Shown piece after piece: positions 1-9,013 of a DNA stretch of 57,196 nt; the first letter of the stretch is position 1; every line of letters begins with the position of its first letter. Under the pieces are notes generated by a model. That model made no database searches. It was not told where the DNA came from and worked only from the letters and a program-made list of their open reading frames with translations. This DNA comes from a bacterium. GTDB lineage: Bacteria > Bacillota > Bacilli > Lactobacillales > Streptococcaceae. Both the position numbers and the translations under genes were made by a program. The stretch covers positions 1-57,196 of the forward strand of contig CAJNBY010000014.1 in assembly GCA_905221125.1 (NCBI GenBank), written 5' to 3'.

Positions 1-4
1 CATC

Positions 5-34
5 AAAAAAGAAAGGACGAAATTCGTCCTTTCT
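5..34 (-). terminator. Rho-independent terminator of rpsD
   Basis: On the minus strand an 11-bp perfect stem (agaaaggacga paired with tcgtcctttct) is followed by a run of T. It lies about 57 bp downstream of the rpsD stop codon and would end that transcript. Confidence 0.85.
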
Positions 35-91
35 CGATCTTAGCTTTTCTTCAACCCACTACAGTTGACAAAGAGCCGATATATCTTAAAA

Positions 92-703
92 TTAAAGCAT
101 TTTGTTGTAGAATTCAACGACAAGTGCTTCGTTGATTTCTGGGTTGATTTCGTCGCGTTCTGGCAAGCGAGTCAATGAACCTTCCAATTTTTCAGCGTCG
201 AATGATACGAATGCTGGACGTCCAAGAGTAGCTTCTACTGCTTCAAGGATAGCTGGAACTTTCAATGATTTTTCACGAACTGAGATCACTTGACCTGGAG
301 TTACGCGGTATGATGGGATATCAACGCGTTTTCCGTCAACAAGGATGTGACCGTGGTTTACGAATTGACGAGCTTGACGACGAGTAGTCGCAAGACCAAG
401 ACGGTAAACAACGTTATCCAAACGACGTTCCAAAAGAAGCATGAAGTTGAAACCTAGGATTCCGCCTTTGATTTTTGTAGCTTGTACGAACAAGTTACGG
501 AATTGTTTTTCACCTACACCGTAAGTGAAACGAAGTTTTTGTTTTTCAGCCAATTGCAAACCGTATTCTGACAATTTAGAACGGTTGTTTGGTCCGTGTT
601 GTCCTGGTACGTAGTTACGACGTGCCAATTCTTTACCTGTACCTGTAAGTGAAAGGCCAAGGCGACGAGCTTGTTTCCAAGATGGTCCTGTATAACGTGA
701 CAT
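92..703 (-). CDS. rpsD: 30S ribosomal protein S4
   Basis: This 203-residue protein is full length for Firmicute S4, which binds 16S rRNA early in small-subunit assembly and helps maintain decoding fidelity. The N-terminus [16 protein letters not shown] and the central S4 RNA-binding domain (residues about 93-150, with [27 protein letters not shown]) are diagnostic. An AGGAGGA ribosome-binding site sits just before the ATG. It is monocistronic here, with its own promoter about 160 bp upstream and a strong terminator. In many bacteria S4 represses its own mRNA through the leader, and the roughly 150-nt leader here would allow that, but this is inferred. Confidence 0.98.
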   Translation of the reverse strand: MSRYTGPSWKQARRLGLSLTGTGKELARRNYVPGQHGPNNRSKLSEYGLQLAEKQKLRFTYGVGEKQFRNLFVQATKIKGGILGFNFMLLLERRLDNVVYRLGLATTRRQARQFVNHGHILVDGKRVDIPSYRVTPGQVISVREKSLKVPAILEAVEATLGRPAFVSFDAEKLEGSLTRLPERDEINPEINEALVVEFYNKML

Positions 704-862
704 GTGAATGTCCTCCTGATATAAATAATATTTCGGTGGAAATAGTCACTTAGAAAGCCCTGATTCGTGCAGATGCCCTTCGCCTAAACAGCCAAGGTTA
801 CTTATCATAAGACACCTGTTGACGAGCTTCATGCTTTCCTGCTGATATTTCACACAAAATCC
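704..862 (-). promoter_or_regulatory. rpsD mRNA leader, candidate S4 autoregulatory RNA
   Basis: About 150 nt separate the predicted transcription start from the rpsD ATG. I see no convincing reading frame in it; the frame that can be drawn through it has no ribosome-binding site and runs into the neighbouring kinase gene. Feedback control by S4 binding its own leader is established in Bacillus and in gamma-proteobacteria. Its presence here is inferred from leader length and position, not from a recognised fold. Confidence 0.4.
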
Positions 863-891
863 ATTTTACCATGAATGGCTGGATTTGTAAA
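863..891 (-). promoter_or_regulatory. sigma-A promoter of rpsD
   Basis: On the minus strand a TTTACA -35 box and a TAAAAT -10 box are separated by exactly 17 bp. The promoter reads into the rpsD leader and overlaps the region just past the kinase stop codon. Confidence 0.7.
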
Positions 892-897
892 GGGGTT

Positions 898-1950
898 TTA
901 AGCTTTATTTTCACTGCTAGATAGATTGAGAAGAAGGGTAAAGGTGCTTCCCCGTCCGTACTGGCTGCTGACTGTGATTTCTCCACCCAATTGATGGGCT
1001 AACTCACGCGCAATCGCAAGACCTAAGCCATGACCACCTGTTTTCATATTGCGCGAAGTTTCAACACGATAAAGGCGTTTGAAAATATTCTCCAAGTCCT
1101 CTGGTGCAATGCCCTGTCCTTCATCGGTCACACTGATTGAAAGCTGGTTTTTCTCCAGCTTAGCTACCACCTCCAGCTTGGTTCCTGGAGCCGAGTATTT
1201 AAAAGCGTTATTGACTAGATTCACCAAGATACGAGACAGTTTGGCATAATCTCCCTCAATCCGAGCAGACTCTGGGATTACCTGCAAGTGGACATCTCGC
1301 TCCTCCTGCTCAATCAAGAACTGAAATTCACTCATACACTCAATCAAGAGCTGATCCAGAAAAATGCTGTCTTTACTAGTCGTCTCCGCCTGATTTCTAG
1401 CTGTATTTAGAGTCAAAAAATTCAACTCTTCAACCAGTTTATTGAGCCTTTCCGTCTGACGCCCAATGGTTGCTAGATAATGCTCCTGTTCTCCTTCCTT
1501 GATAACCCCATCCAAAATCCCTTCTACCGTCGCTTGGATTGAAGTGATGGGGGTCTTGATATCATGCGATAGCTGGGCAATCATCAAGCCCTTTTCTCGT
1601 TCGCTTTCTTCCAAGGAATCAAAGGTTGCCTGCAAATCATGGGACATTTCATTGAAGGCTTGCCCTAACTGCTGAAATTCTGCAGGCCCTTGAACCTCTA
1701 AATTTGCAGGGAAATCCTTGTCCGCTACTCGCTTGGCATGTTCCTTAAGTTTGGCCAATGATGTAAAGACAGGCGACAGGAGAAAGAGACTAATCCCAGC
1801 ACCAACAAAACTTGCGATTAAAGTCATGCCAATCAGGAAATAAATTTCTCTTTGCTCAATTAACATGCGCTGGATAGCCCAAAAAACCACGATAATCGTT
1901 AGGAGTGTTGAAATGATATACCCCACTAAAATATAACTTTTTAATTTCAT
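898..1950 (-). CDS. hk08: TCS08 sensor histidine kinase (SaeS-like)
   Basis: A 350-residue membrane sensor kinase. Two N-terminal membrane helices (about residues 5-27 and 36-58) are followed by a HAMP linker (about 60-115), a phospho-acceptor segment LSHDIKTPITSI (His about 129) and a HATPase domain with the N-box NLVNNAFKYS and G-boxes DEGQGIAPED and GGHGLGLAIA. The almost absent extracellular loop suggests an intramembrane-sensing kinase. The start overlaps the regulator stop by 4 bp (ATGA), so the two are translationally coupled. In pneumococcus the TCS08 pair is known to affect adhesin genes including pavB, which lies just upstream here. Confidence 0.93.
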   Translation of the reverse strand: MKLKSYILVGYIISTLLTIIVVFWAIQRMLIEQREIYFLIGMTLIASFVGAGISLFLLSPVFTSLAKLKEHAKRVADKDFPANLEVQGPAEFQQLGQAFNEMSHDLQATFDSLEESEREKGLMIAQLSHDIKTPITSIQATVEGILDGVIKEGEQEHYLATIGRQTERLNKLVEELNFLTLNTARNQAETTSKDSIFLDQLLIECMSEFQFLIEQEERDVHLQVIPESARIEGDYAKLSRILVNLVNNAFKYSAPGTKLEVVAKLEKNQLSISVTDEGQGIAPEDLENIFKRLYRVETSRNMKTGGHGLGLAIARELAHQLGGEITVSSQYGRGSTFTLLLNLSSSENKA

Positions 1951-2645
1951 TGACTACCTCGTGCTTTCTCAATTTTGTAGCCCAAGCCCCAGACAGTTTT
2001 GATAGTAGGCGTTTCTGCACTGGCATGTTTAGCCAACTCCTGTCGAAGAGCATGAATATGAACATTCAAGGTATTGGTATCATCCACATAGTCTTCTTGC
2101 CAGACCTTTTCATAGAGGTCTGTCTTAGAGAAAACGCGCTCTGGATTGCTGGCTAAAAGCCATAGAAGTTCGAAGGATTTGACTGTCAAATCAAGCGCCA
2201 CATCTCCAACTTGGACCTCATGACTACCGTGATTCATCCGTAAATCCCCGAGACTGACGACTTCTGTCTCACCTCCACGATGAAGGCGACGCAAGATATT
2301 GTGGACACGCAAAACCAGCTCACGTGGGCTAAAGGGCTTGGCAATAAAGTCATCTGCCCCTAAGCTCAGGCCATAAATCTTGTCCTGCTCGCTGGTCTTA
2401 GCCGTAATAAAGAGAAAAGGCTGATCCGGAGACTGATACTGAACTTCGCTAATCAAATCATAACCATCCATCCGAGGCATCATGATATCTGTAATAATCA
2501 AATCAATCTGTTTTCGCTTGAAGATTTCTAAGGCCTCTACTCCATCATGAGCTACCAAAACCTGATAACCTGCCTGAACCAGATAGCGTTGATGAATATC
2601 TGTGATTTCTACCTCGTCGTCAACGAGTAAAATTGTCTTTCCCAT
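1947..2645 (-). CDS. rr08: TCS08 response regulator, OmpR/PhoB family
   Basis: A 232-residue regulator with an N-terminal receiver domain (acidic pocket DDE near residues 8-10, phospho-acceptor Asp in LIITDIMMPRMDGYD, switch Lys in DDFIAKPFSPREL) and a C-terminal winged-helix DNA-binding domain (about 130-230, with TNTLNVHIHALRQEL and KTVWGLGYKIE). I chose the ATG at 2645 because AAGGAGAG precedes it; the longer frame has only a hydrophobic extension without an RBS. It is co-transcribed with the kinase downstream and lies just after pavB, with a hairpin in the intervening 120 bp. Confidence 0.93.
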   Translation of the reverse strand: MGKTILLVDDEVEITDIHQRYLVQAGYQVLVAHDGVEALEIFKRKQIDLIITDIMMPRMDGYDLISEVQYQSPDQPFLFITAKTSEQDKIYGLSLGADDFIAKPFSPRELVLRVHNILRRLHRGGETEVVSLGDLRMNHGSHEVQVGDVALDLTVKSFELLWLLASNPERVFSKTDLYEKVWQEDYVDDTNTLNVHIHALRQELAKHASAETPTIKTVWGLGYKIEKARGSQ

Positions 2646-2659
2646 CTGTCTCTCCTTTG

Positions 2660-2695
2660 AAAAAAACAGTGCTATACTACAATAGTATAACACTA
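2660..2695 (-). terminator. Hairpin with T-run between pavB and rr08
   Basis: A 12-bp inverted repeat (agtgctatacta / tagtataacact, 3-nt loop) is followed on the minus strand by a T-run and then, only 15 bp later, by the rr08 ATG. It fits a pavB terminator. The same sequence contains a TATACT box, so it may also be the -10 region or an operator for rr08. Confidence 0.6.
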
Positions 2696-2768
2696 TTTTA
2701 ATCGCTTTACGAACATTCTAATCGCTATCTGAATTTTTCAAATCCTAGATAGAAAGTCTGTAACTAGA

Positions 2769-5480
2769 CTAGTCATTTTCCTCTTTTTTAGCTTTCAAAC
2801 CGAGGCCACCTAATAGTCCAGCCAAGGCGAGTCCAAAGAATCCAAGAGTAGCCATTGAGGTTTGGGCTTCACCAGTATATGGAAGCATGTCTTTTTGCTC
2901 TTTCATTTTATCAGCCATCATTGGATTTGATGCCTTGTTATTAGCTGCCATCTTGCCTTCATCAGACATTTTGCTTGAGGCTGTTGGAGCTTGATCTTGT
3001 TTCATGCTTGGTGTTGCCATAGGCTGGCTAGCATTCATGGTTTTGTCCTGCTCTTTGTTAGGCATCATCTTATCCTGGCTAGCAGCTGGCATTTGAGATT
3101 TCATCTCATCTTGATTGACACTTGGCATTTGAGCGTTCATCTTAGACGCATCTTGATGACTATTCATCATTGGAGACGGCATAGCTGAACCATTAGAAGA
3201 TGAGACGAAGCCTGATTGCATCGGAGCAAGAGACTGATGTCCATTCAAGTTCACTGTCAAATCCTTAGTCGCTACAAGATTGTTCAAATCGGCCTTGCCA
3301 TCTTTAGCGCCGTACACTTTGATAGTTGCTTTATAGCTTTGAGTGCCGTTTTGTTTCAACAAGTCTAACAAATCTTTATCTGATTTTCCTTGAGTGCCAG
3401 CCAAATCCACTTCGTAGAAGTAAAGACCTTTGCCCAATTTCTCTACTGGTGGGAGAGCTGGATTTTTAGCTGAGCCATTGTCTGACCATGGAGCCTTGTC
3501 TGAGGCTTTCAAGATCAAACGAGTCAACATGCCGTCACCTGCGAAAAATTCGTATGGAATAACTTGGTTGACACCGGCTGTGAATGGGCCTGGGAAGTTA
3601 GCTTTGTCCAAATAAGAAGCTGGAACATCTACTGTGTCTTTGGTATTATCAGCCACACCTTTTTGCACTTCAGCTGGAGTGGTTAAGCCATTCAAGTTTA
3701 CTGTCAAATCCTTAGTCGCTACGAGATTGCTCAAATCAGCCTTACCATCTTTCGCACCGTAGACTTTGATAGTTGCCTTGTAGCTTTGTGTGCCGTTTTG
3801 TTTCAACAAGTCTAACAAATCTTTATCAGATTTACCTTGAGTACCTGCCAAGTCCACTTCATAGAAGTAGAGGCCTTTGCCCAATTTTTCTACTGGTGGT
3901 AGGGCAGGATTTTTAGCTGAACCATTGTCGGACCATGGAGCCTTGTCAGATGCTTTCAAGATCAGGCGGGTTAACATGCCGTCACCAGCGAAGAATTCGT
4001 ATGGAATAACTTGGTTGACACCGGCTGTGAATGGACCTGGGAAGTTGGCCTTGTCCAAGTAAGAAGCTGGGACATCCACTGTGTCTTTAGTATTGTCGGC
4101 TACACCTTTTTGTACTTCAGCTGGAGTGGTCAAGCCATTCAAGTTTACTGTCAAATCCTTAGTCGCTACAAGATTACTCAAGTCTGCCTTGCCATCTTTC
4201 GCTCCGTACACTTTGATAGTAGCTTTATAGCTTTGAGTGCCGTTTTGTTTCAAGAGGTCAAGAAGTTCTTTGTCAGATTTACCTTGAGTACCTGCCAAGT
4301 CCACTTCATAGAAGTAAAGGCCTTTGCCCAATTTTTCTACTGGTAGTAGGGCAGGATTTTTAGCTGAACCATTGTCTGACCACGGAGCCTTGTCGGATGC
4401 TTTCAAGATAAGGCGAGTCAACATGCCGTCACCTGCGAAGAATTCATACGGGATGACTTGGTTAACACCGGCTGTGAATGGACCAGGGAAGTTGGCTTTG
4501 TCCAAGTATGTAGCTGGAACATCCACTGTATCTTTAGTATTGTCAGCCACACCTTTTTGAACTTCAGCTGGAGTGGTCAAGCCATTCAAATTGACATTCA
4601 AATCTTTAGTCGCTACGAGATTGTTCAAATCTGCCTTGCCGTCTTTCGCACCGTACACCTTGATAGTAGCTTTATAGCTTTGCGTACCATTTTGTTTCAA
4701 GAGGTCAAGCAAATCTTTGTCTGATTTACCTTGAGTTCCTGCCAAATCTACTTCATAGAAATAGAGACCTTTGCCCAAGTTTTCTACTGGTGGAAGAGCA
4801 GGATTTTTAGCTGAACCATTGTCGGACCATGAAGCCTTGTCTGATGCTTTCAAAATCAAACGAGTCAACATACCGTCTCCGGCGAAGAATTCGTATGGGA
4901 TGACTTGGTTGACACCGGCTGTAAATGGACCAGGGAAGTTAGCCTTGTCCAAGTAAGTGGCTGGGACGTCTACTGTGTCCTTGGTATTGTCAGCCACGCC
5001 TTTTTGAACTTCGGCTGGAGTGGTTGCTGGTTGAGCTTCATTTGCTTCACGGTCTTGTCCAGTAACTGCAGGAGCAGAATTTGTCGCAGGTTTAACCGCA
5101 TCTTCTGTTTCTTTCTTAGATTCTGGTTTTACTTGCACTTCTTCTTTTGATGCTACTACTTGGTCTTTAGCAGCCACATCCGCTTTCTCTGGAGAGTTTG
5201 TAGTATCCAAGCTTGCTTTAGGTGCTGACTCTGCCTGTTCTGAAGGAAGAGCTACATCAACTGCTTTCTTGAGAACCTCTGCTGGTAAGTCGCTCTTTTC
5301 ACTCACCGAAGCAGCGTCTGGTACGACTTGAGCAGGGGTTGGATTGACTACATCGGCACGTACCGAACTTGGTTGCCCAACTAGAACAAAGAAGCCACTG
5401 GCCACAACAACTGAGGCAACACCGACACTAAGACGGCGAATAGACCAACGAGTATATCTTTGATTTGGATTGAATTTCAT
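2769..5480 (-). CDS. pavB: SSURE-repeat LPXTG adhesin (PavB-like)
   Basis: A 903-residue wall-anchored surface protein. It has a YSIRK-type signal peptide variant (YTRWSIRRLSVGVASVVVASG, residues about 9-43), a Pro/Glu/Lys-rich segment to about 150, four tandem 149-residue repeats (about 151-746), an unusual methionine-rich stalk (about 755-860) and an LPYTG sortase motif with hydrophobic tail and KAKKEEND. Pneumococcal PavB with this repeat binds fibronectin and plasminogen and aids adherence. The SSURE family assignment is from recognised sequence. Repeats are nearly identical, so copy number should vary between strains. Its neighbour TCS08 is a known regulator of this class. Confidence 0.92.
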   Translation of the reverse strand: MKFNPNQRYTRWSIRRLSVGVASVVVASGFFVLVGQPSSVRADVVNPTPAQVVPDAASVSEKSDLPAEVLKKAVDVALPSEQAESAPKASLDTTNSPEKADVAAKDQVVASKEEVQVKPESKKETEDAVKPATNSAPAVTGQDREANEAQPATTPAEVQKGVADNTKDTVDVPATYLDKANFPGPFTAGVNQVIPYEFFAGDGMLTRLILKASDKASWSDNGSAKNPALPPVENLGKGLYFYEVDLAGTQGKSDKDLLDLLKQNGTQSYKATIKVYGAKDGKADLNNLVATKDLNVNLNGLTTPAEVQKGVADNTKDTVDVPATYLDKANFPGPFTAGVNQVIPYEFFAGDGMLTRLILKASDKAPWSDNGSAKNPALLPVEKLGKGLYFYEVDLAGTQGKSDKELLDLLKQNGTQSYKATIKVYGAKDGKADLSNLVATKDLTVNLNGLTTPAEVQKGVADNTKDTVDVPASYLDKANFPGPFTAGVNQVIPYEFFAGDGMLTRLILKASDKAPWSDNGSAKNPALPPVEKLGKGLYFYEVDLAGTQGKSDKDLLDLLKQNGTQSYKATIKVYGAKDGKADLSNLVATKDLTVNLNGLTTPAEVQKGVADNTKDTVDVPASYLDKANFPGPFTAGVNQVIPYEFFAGDGMLTRLILKASDKAPWSDNGSAKNPALPPVEKLGKGLYFYEVDLAGTQGKSDKDLLDLLKQNGTQSYKATIKVYGAKDGKADLNNLVATKDLTVNLNGHQSLAPMQSGFVSSSNGSAMPSPMMNSHQDASKMNAQMPSVNQDEMKSQMPAASQDKMMPNKEQDKTMNASQPMATPSMKQDQAPTASSKMSDEGKMAANNKASNPMMADKMKEQKDMLPYTGEAQTSMATLGFFGLALAGLLGGLGLKAKKEEND
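3241..5028 (-). repeat. Four 447-bp tandem SSURE-coding repeats
   Basis: Units begin at 3241, 3688, 4135 and 4582 with exactly 447 bp spacing, equal to 149 codons. Residue differences between copies are few (for example ATYLDK versus ASYLDK, DKASWSDN versus DKAPWSDN, PALLPVEK versus PALPPVEK). The repeats also create a periodic set of antisense open frames that are artefacts. Confidence 0.95.
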
Positions 5481-5540
5481 AGGATTCTCCTTAGAGTTTT
5501 TCTTTATTTGATGACTCTAGTATAATCTCCTAAAATTAAA

Positions 5541-5577
5541 AAGGATTAAGAAAAAGTTAAAATTTTTCTTAAATCCC
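5541..5577 (-). terminator. Terminator of the glycosyltransferase gene
   Basis: On the minus strand GGATTTAAGAAAAA pairs with TTTTTCTTAATCC around a 7-nt loop and is followed by TTTTTAATTTT. It lies between the glycosyltransferase stop and the pavB start. Confidence 0.7.
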
Positions 5578-5595
5578 TCTTATAAAATACTTATA

Positions 5596-6612
5596 TTAAT
5601 TAAATCCATAAACAGACTTGGTGATTTGATAGACGACATTGGAAAGTTTGCGAGCTGGCAAGACGGAGTGTTTGGTCAAACGACTCAACATGGTCTTGCG
5701 GATAGCCTGAAAGACCTCTGGATTTTCCTGCTGAATATAGGTCCACAGCTCCCGTTTTTTAGCCAGATGCTCCGCTGTTCCAGCTCGATTGAGCAGGGCA
5801 CTGGAAATAACCGTCGTGATTTCAATATGATTCAGCAGATATTCTCTCATTTTGGGATGACTTACTTTAGATAAATCAAGCTGGTCTACTAAAAGACGAT
5901 TAACCTTGAGTTGCTGGTCGATACGTTTAATCATCACTTGCTCATTGACCGACTGGTCCTCACGCCCAATCAAATAACGATAGAAATCGACAGGCAGATA
6001 GTACATGGTCTTGACCTGCTGAAGGGGGGTAAAGACAAAGAGATTATCGACATAAAAAGTATGTTCAGGCAGTTGGAACTGACTCGCTCGCAACAAATCT
6101 GTCCGGTAAATCAGCGAGTGCATCATGATATACTGACCTTTTGAGAAATTTCCGACCTGGTCCCAGCCAAAAATCTGCTGGACAGGCAAAACTGACTCGT
6201 AACTCATACTCTTCTTACGAGACTGACCTTCCTTTTCATAGACAAAATTGGTCACAAAGGCATCCACCTCTTGACCTTCACTCTCTAATTCCTGCAAGGT
6301 TTCCAAAATTTTCAGATAAGCACGGGGATCCACCCAGTCATCACTATCAACCACTTTAAAATAACGACCAGAAGCCTCTGCCAAACCACGATTGACAGCA
6401 CCGCCATGCCCCTTATTTTCCTGATAAATGGCTCTAACGATGTTAGGATACTTGCTGGCTAAACGCTCAGCGATTTCCTGAGTCTGGTCCTGAGACCCGT
6501 CATTGATAATCAAAATCTCAACTTGCTCACCACCAATCACTAGCGACTCCACGCAGTAATGAAGATAGGCTGCGGCATTATAGCTAGGAATGGCGATAGA
6601 CAATAACTTCAT
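5596..6612 (-). CDS. GT2-family glycosyltransferase
   Basis: A 338-residue GT-A fold transferase. The N-terminus LLSIAIPSYNAAAYLHYCVES, the LIINDGSQDQTQEIA segment and the metal-binding acidic motif VVDSDDWVDP (about residues 95-104) are classic for family 2 enzymes that move a nucleotide-activated sugar to a cell-surface acceptor. No membrane helix is evident, so it probably acts at the inner face of the membrane. It is monocistronic, with a terminator after it and a BOX element in front. The acceptor and sugar cannot be read from sequence. Confidence 0.9.
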   Translation of the reverse strand: MKLLSIAIPSYNAAAYLHYCVESLVIGGEQVEILIINDGSQDQTQEIAERLASKYPNIVRAIYQENKGHGGAVNRGLAEASGRYFKVVDSDDWVDPRAYLKILETLQELESEGQEVDAFVTNFVYEKEGQSRKKSMSYESVLPVQQIFGWDQVGNFSKGQYIMMHSLIYRTDLLRASQFQLPEHTFYVDNLFVFTPLQQVKTMYYLPVDFYRYLIGREDQSVNEQVMIKRIDQQLKVNRLLVDQLDLSKVSHPKMREYLLNHIEITTVISSALLNRAGTAEHLAKKRELWTYIQQENPEVFQAIRKTMLSRLTKHSVLPARKLSNVVYQITKSVYGFN

Positions 6613-6643
6613 AATCTACTCCTTTAGGGGACTGATTTTTTCT

Positions 6644-6797
6644 TATACTCAATGAAAATCTCTTCAAACCGCGTCAACGTCTCCTTGCCGTAGGTATGGT
6701 TACTGACTTCGTCAGTTCTATCCACAACCTCAAAACAGTGTTTTGAGTAGCTTGCAGCTAGTTCCCTAGTTTGCTCTTTGATTTTCGAAGAGTATTA
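6644..6797. repeat. BOX element (A-B-C type)
   Basis: About 154 bp starting atactcaatgaaaatc and ending gattttcgaagagtat, with the internal segment ttactgacttcgtcagtt and a ccgcgtcaacgtctccttgc block. This matches the streptococcal BOX repeat, whose boxA is the target of BOX-PCR. It fills most of the 309-bp gap between the glycosyltransferase and the cabP terminator; the remaining 100 bp (6798-6898) shows nothing recognisable. Confidence 0.93.
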
Positions 6798-6898
6798 CTC
6801 TCTCTTGTCATTTCTTTCTATTTTACCATAAAGTTCAGTTTTTAAAGGACTTTTACTAGAATACAAGGGTTGCTGTCTCTATTTGCTCTCTTGGACAT

Positions 6899-6920
6899 CA
6901 AAAAAGAGGGGATTCCCCTC
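6899..6920 (-). terminator. Terminator of the trk/cabP operon
   Basis: The perfect palindrome gaggggattcccctc is followed on the minus strand by six T and sits immediately after the stop codon of the TrkA-like gene. Confidence 0.85.
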
Positions 6921-6921
6921 C

Positions 6922-7587
6922 TTACGAATTTAATTCTGCCAAGTCGTCTAGATACTGGTTGTTAATGACTGCCAAGATATAGGCATCTGACTTCAAGAGA
7001 TCATTGGGACCAAACTGGACATCCAGTGGTGAATTTTCCTGTTCACGAAATCCTAGGACATTGAGGTTGTATTTGCCACGTAGATCTAGCTGACTCAGGC
7101 TTTGACCTGCCCAAACTCTAGGAATTTTCATCTCTACGATAGACACATTTTTATCCAGCTGAAAGACATCAACATTGTTATGAAAGAGAATGGTCTGTGC
7201 TAGGGACTGCCCCATTTCATACTCAGGCGAGATTACCGAGTCAGCACCGATTTTTTCTAGCACCTTCTTAGCTGTCTGGCTTTTGACCTTTGCAATAACC
7301 CTTGGTACCCCTAAACTCTTACAATGCATAACTGCAAGCACACTCGACTCTAGATTTTCCCCTGTTGCCACTACAACCGTATCACAGGTATCAATTCCTG
7401 CAGTTCTGAGGAGTTCCTCATCTGTAATATCGCCCACAACTCCACGCGCCAAAACAGGCTCAAATTGATTGATGTGCTCAGCGTGGTCATCAATGGCAAT
7501 AATATTCATATCTTGCTTGGCGAGGGCCGTCAGGACACTACTCCCAAAAATCCCCAAGCCTAAAATTCCAATCGTACGATCTGACAT
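6922..7587 (-). CDS. trkA: Trk/Ktr potassium uptake regulator, RCK protein (CabP-like)
   Basis: A 221-residue cytosolic RCK subunit. The N-terminal Rossmann domain carries GILGLGIFGSSV and the acidic end of the second strand (IAIDD). The C-terminal part (about 135-221) is an RCK_C domain. Such subunits gate the partner TrkH/KtrB channel; the pneumococcal orthologue CabP binds cyclic di-AMP, which blocks uptake. I chose the ATG at 7587 because AAGGAAG precedes it. It follows trkH by 13 bp, so they form a two-gene operon. Confidence 0.93.
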   Translation of the reverse strand: MSDRTIGILGLGIFGSSVLTALAKQDMNIIAIDDHAEHINQFEPVLARGVVGDITDEELLRTAGIDTCDTVVVATGENLESSVLAVMHCKSLGVPRVIAKVKSQTAKKVLEKIGADSVISPEYEMGQSLAQTILFHNNVDVFQLDKNVSIVEMKIPRVWAGQSLSQLDLRGKYNLNVLGFREQENSPLDVQFGPNDLLKSDAYILAVINNQYLDDLAELNS

Positions 7588-7600
7588 CGTTCTTCCTTTC

Positions 7601-8980
7601 TTATCCAATACTAATATCTGCTTTCATATACTGAATCAAATCTTTCTTATCCGGCTGGTAATCCGCTAGACTAACCAGCAAGGTCAAGGGACCGATACGG
7701 CCGATAAACATAAGCAACATGACAATGCTGAGGGCTAGCTTGCCCAATTCTGGTGTCAAATTTGCCGTTACCCCAACTGTCGCAAGGGCGGAAATGGTCT
7801 CAAACATGAGGTAGATAAAGCGCGGTGTTCCTTCTGCCGTAATTCCCAGCAACATCAAGCCCAACAAGAAGGTCATCAAAAAGATAATGAAGACACTAAA
7901 GGATTTTTGGACTGTTCGAGCTTCAATGGTTCTCTGCGCAACATTGGCATGAGGCAAGCCCAGCAACTCACTACGAGCAAAGACCAACAAGACGAAGAAG
8001 GTCGTAATCTTGAGCCCCCCAGCCGTGCCTCCAGGCGCCCCACCCAGAAACATCTGTAGGATATAGATAAATAGGGTCACAGGTCGAGCTTGGGTGTAAT
8101 CAATAGAAGCAAAACCAGCCGTTCTCATGCTGACAGTTTGGAAAAAGCTAACCAGCACTTTCTCTGGGACACTAAGATTGCCAATGGTTCCTGGATTGTG
8201 CCACTCCGTAAAGAGTGTGGCTCCTGTCCCAAACAACAAAATCCCTGCTGTCAAGAAGAGGACCAGCTTGGTGTGGAAACGCAGACGACGTTTTTTCTTC
8301 TTTCCTAGCTGGGTTGCCAAGTCAAACCAGACCATAAAGCCCAGACCACCCGTGATAATCAAGCCAGCAATAACCAGATTGATTAATGGATCTGTCTGGA
8401 AAGTCACTAAACTGCTACTGCCGAAATTATCAAAACCAGCATTACAAAAGGCTGAAATAGCTAAAAAGATAGAGGTAAAAACGCCCCGTCCCCAGCCAAA
8501 CTCAGGAATAAAACGGAAACTAAGTAGAAAGGCACCCAATCCCTCCACCAGAAAAGTCGTCAAAAAGATGGATCGCATAAAGGCCTTCAGTGACCGAGTC
8601 TCCCCGTAACTAAAGCTCTCTTGAATAGTTTCACGACTGCGAAGACTGAGCTTTTGCTTTCCCTGAATATAAAAGACCCCGATAAAGGTCATGAGCCCCA
8701 GACCACCAATCTGGATCAAGAGCATACAAATCAGCTGACCCCAAACATTATAGGTGGTAGCCACCGGCTGCGTAAAAAGCCCAGTCACACAGACCATGGA
8801 CACCGTCGTAAAGAGATGGTCAAAATAAGTAGCCTGAGAACCACTTGCCTGAACAAAAGGCAAACTCAAAAGGAGAGAACCTATAAAAATAACTCCAGCG
8901 AAACTTAAAAAAATCCGACGAGCGGGCGAAAGTCCGCCCAAGGCCCTTTCAAGTTTTTTCACAAATAATTTGAATAACAT
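7601..8980 (-). CDS. trkH: Potassium uptake protein, TrkH/KtrB family
   Basis: A 459-residue polytopic membrane channel subunit for K+ uptake. Four pore-loop repeats are visible from their Gly-containing filters, for example VSMVCVTGLF, ISAFCNAGFDNFG, VSMRTAGFASID and ISALATVGVTANL. Family members have 8 membrane helices around those four half-loops, which agrees with the hydrophobicity. It works with the RCK protein encoded directly downstream. It is usual length for a Ktr/Trk membrane subunit. Confidence 0.95.
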   Translation of the reverse strand: MLFKLFVKKLERALGGLSPARRIFLSFAGVIFIGSLLLSLPFVQASGSQATYFDHLFTTVSMVCVTGLFTQPVATTYNVWGQLICMLLIQIGGLGLMTFIGVFYIQGKQKLSLRSRETIQESFSYGETRSLKAFMRSIFLTTFLVEGLGAFLLSFRFIPEFGWGRGVFTSIFLAISAFCNAGFDNFGSSSLVTFQTDPLINLVIAGLIITGGLGFMVWFDLATQLGKKKKRRLRFHTKLVLFLTAGILLFGTGATLFTEWHNPGTIGNLSVPEKVLVSFFQTVSMRTAGFASIDYTQARPVTLFIYILQMFLGGAPGGTAGGLKITTFFVLLVFARSELLGLPHANVAQRTIEARTVQKSFSVFIIFLMTFLLGLMLLGITAEGTPRFIYLMFETISALATVGVTANLTPELGKLALSIVMLLMFIGRIGPLTLLVSLADYQPDKKDLIQYMKADISIG

Positions 8981-9013
8981 ACATCCATTGTACCATAAAA
9001 AGAAGGAGAGTAG

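Noticed and set aside
798..986. 62-codon ORF between rpsD and hk08
   Set aside because: It overlaps the kinase end and the rpsD leader, lacks an RBS, and the product is unlike any protein.
3430..4956. Periodic plus-strand ORFs beginning MPNFSTGGRAGFLAEPLSDHG inside pavB
   Set aside because: They are antisense frames created by the 447-bp repeats and have no RBS or promoter.
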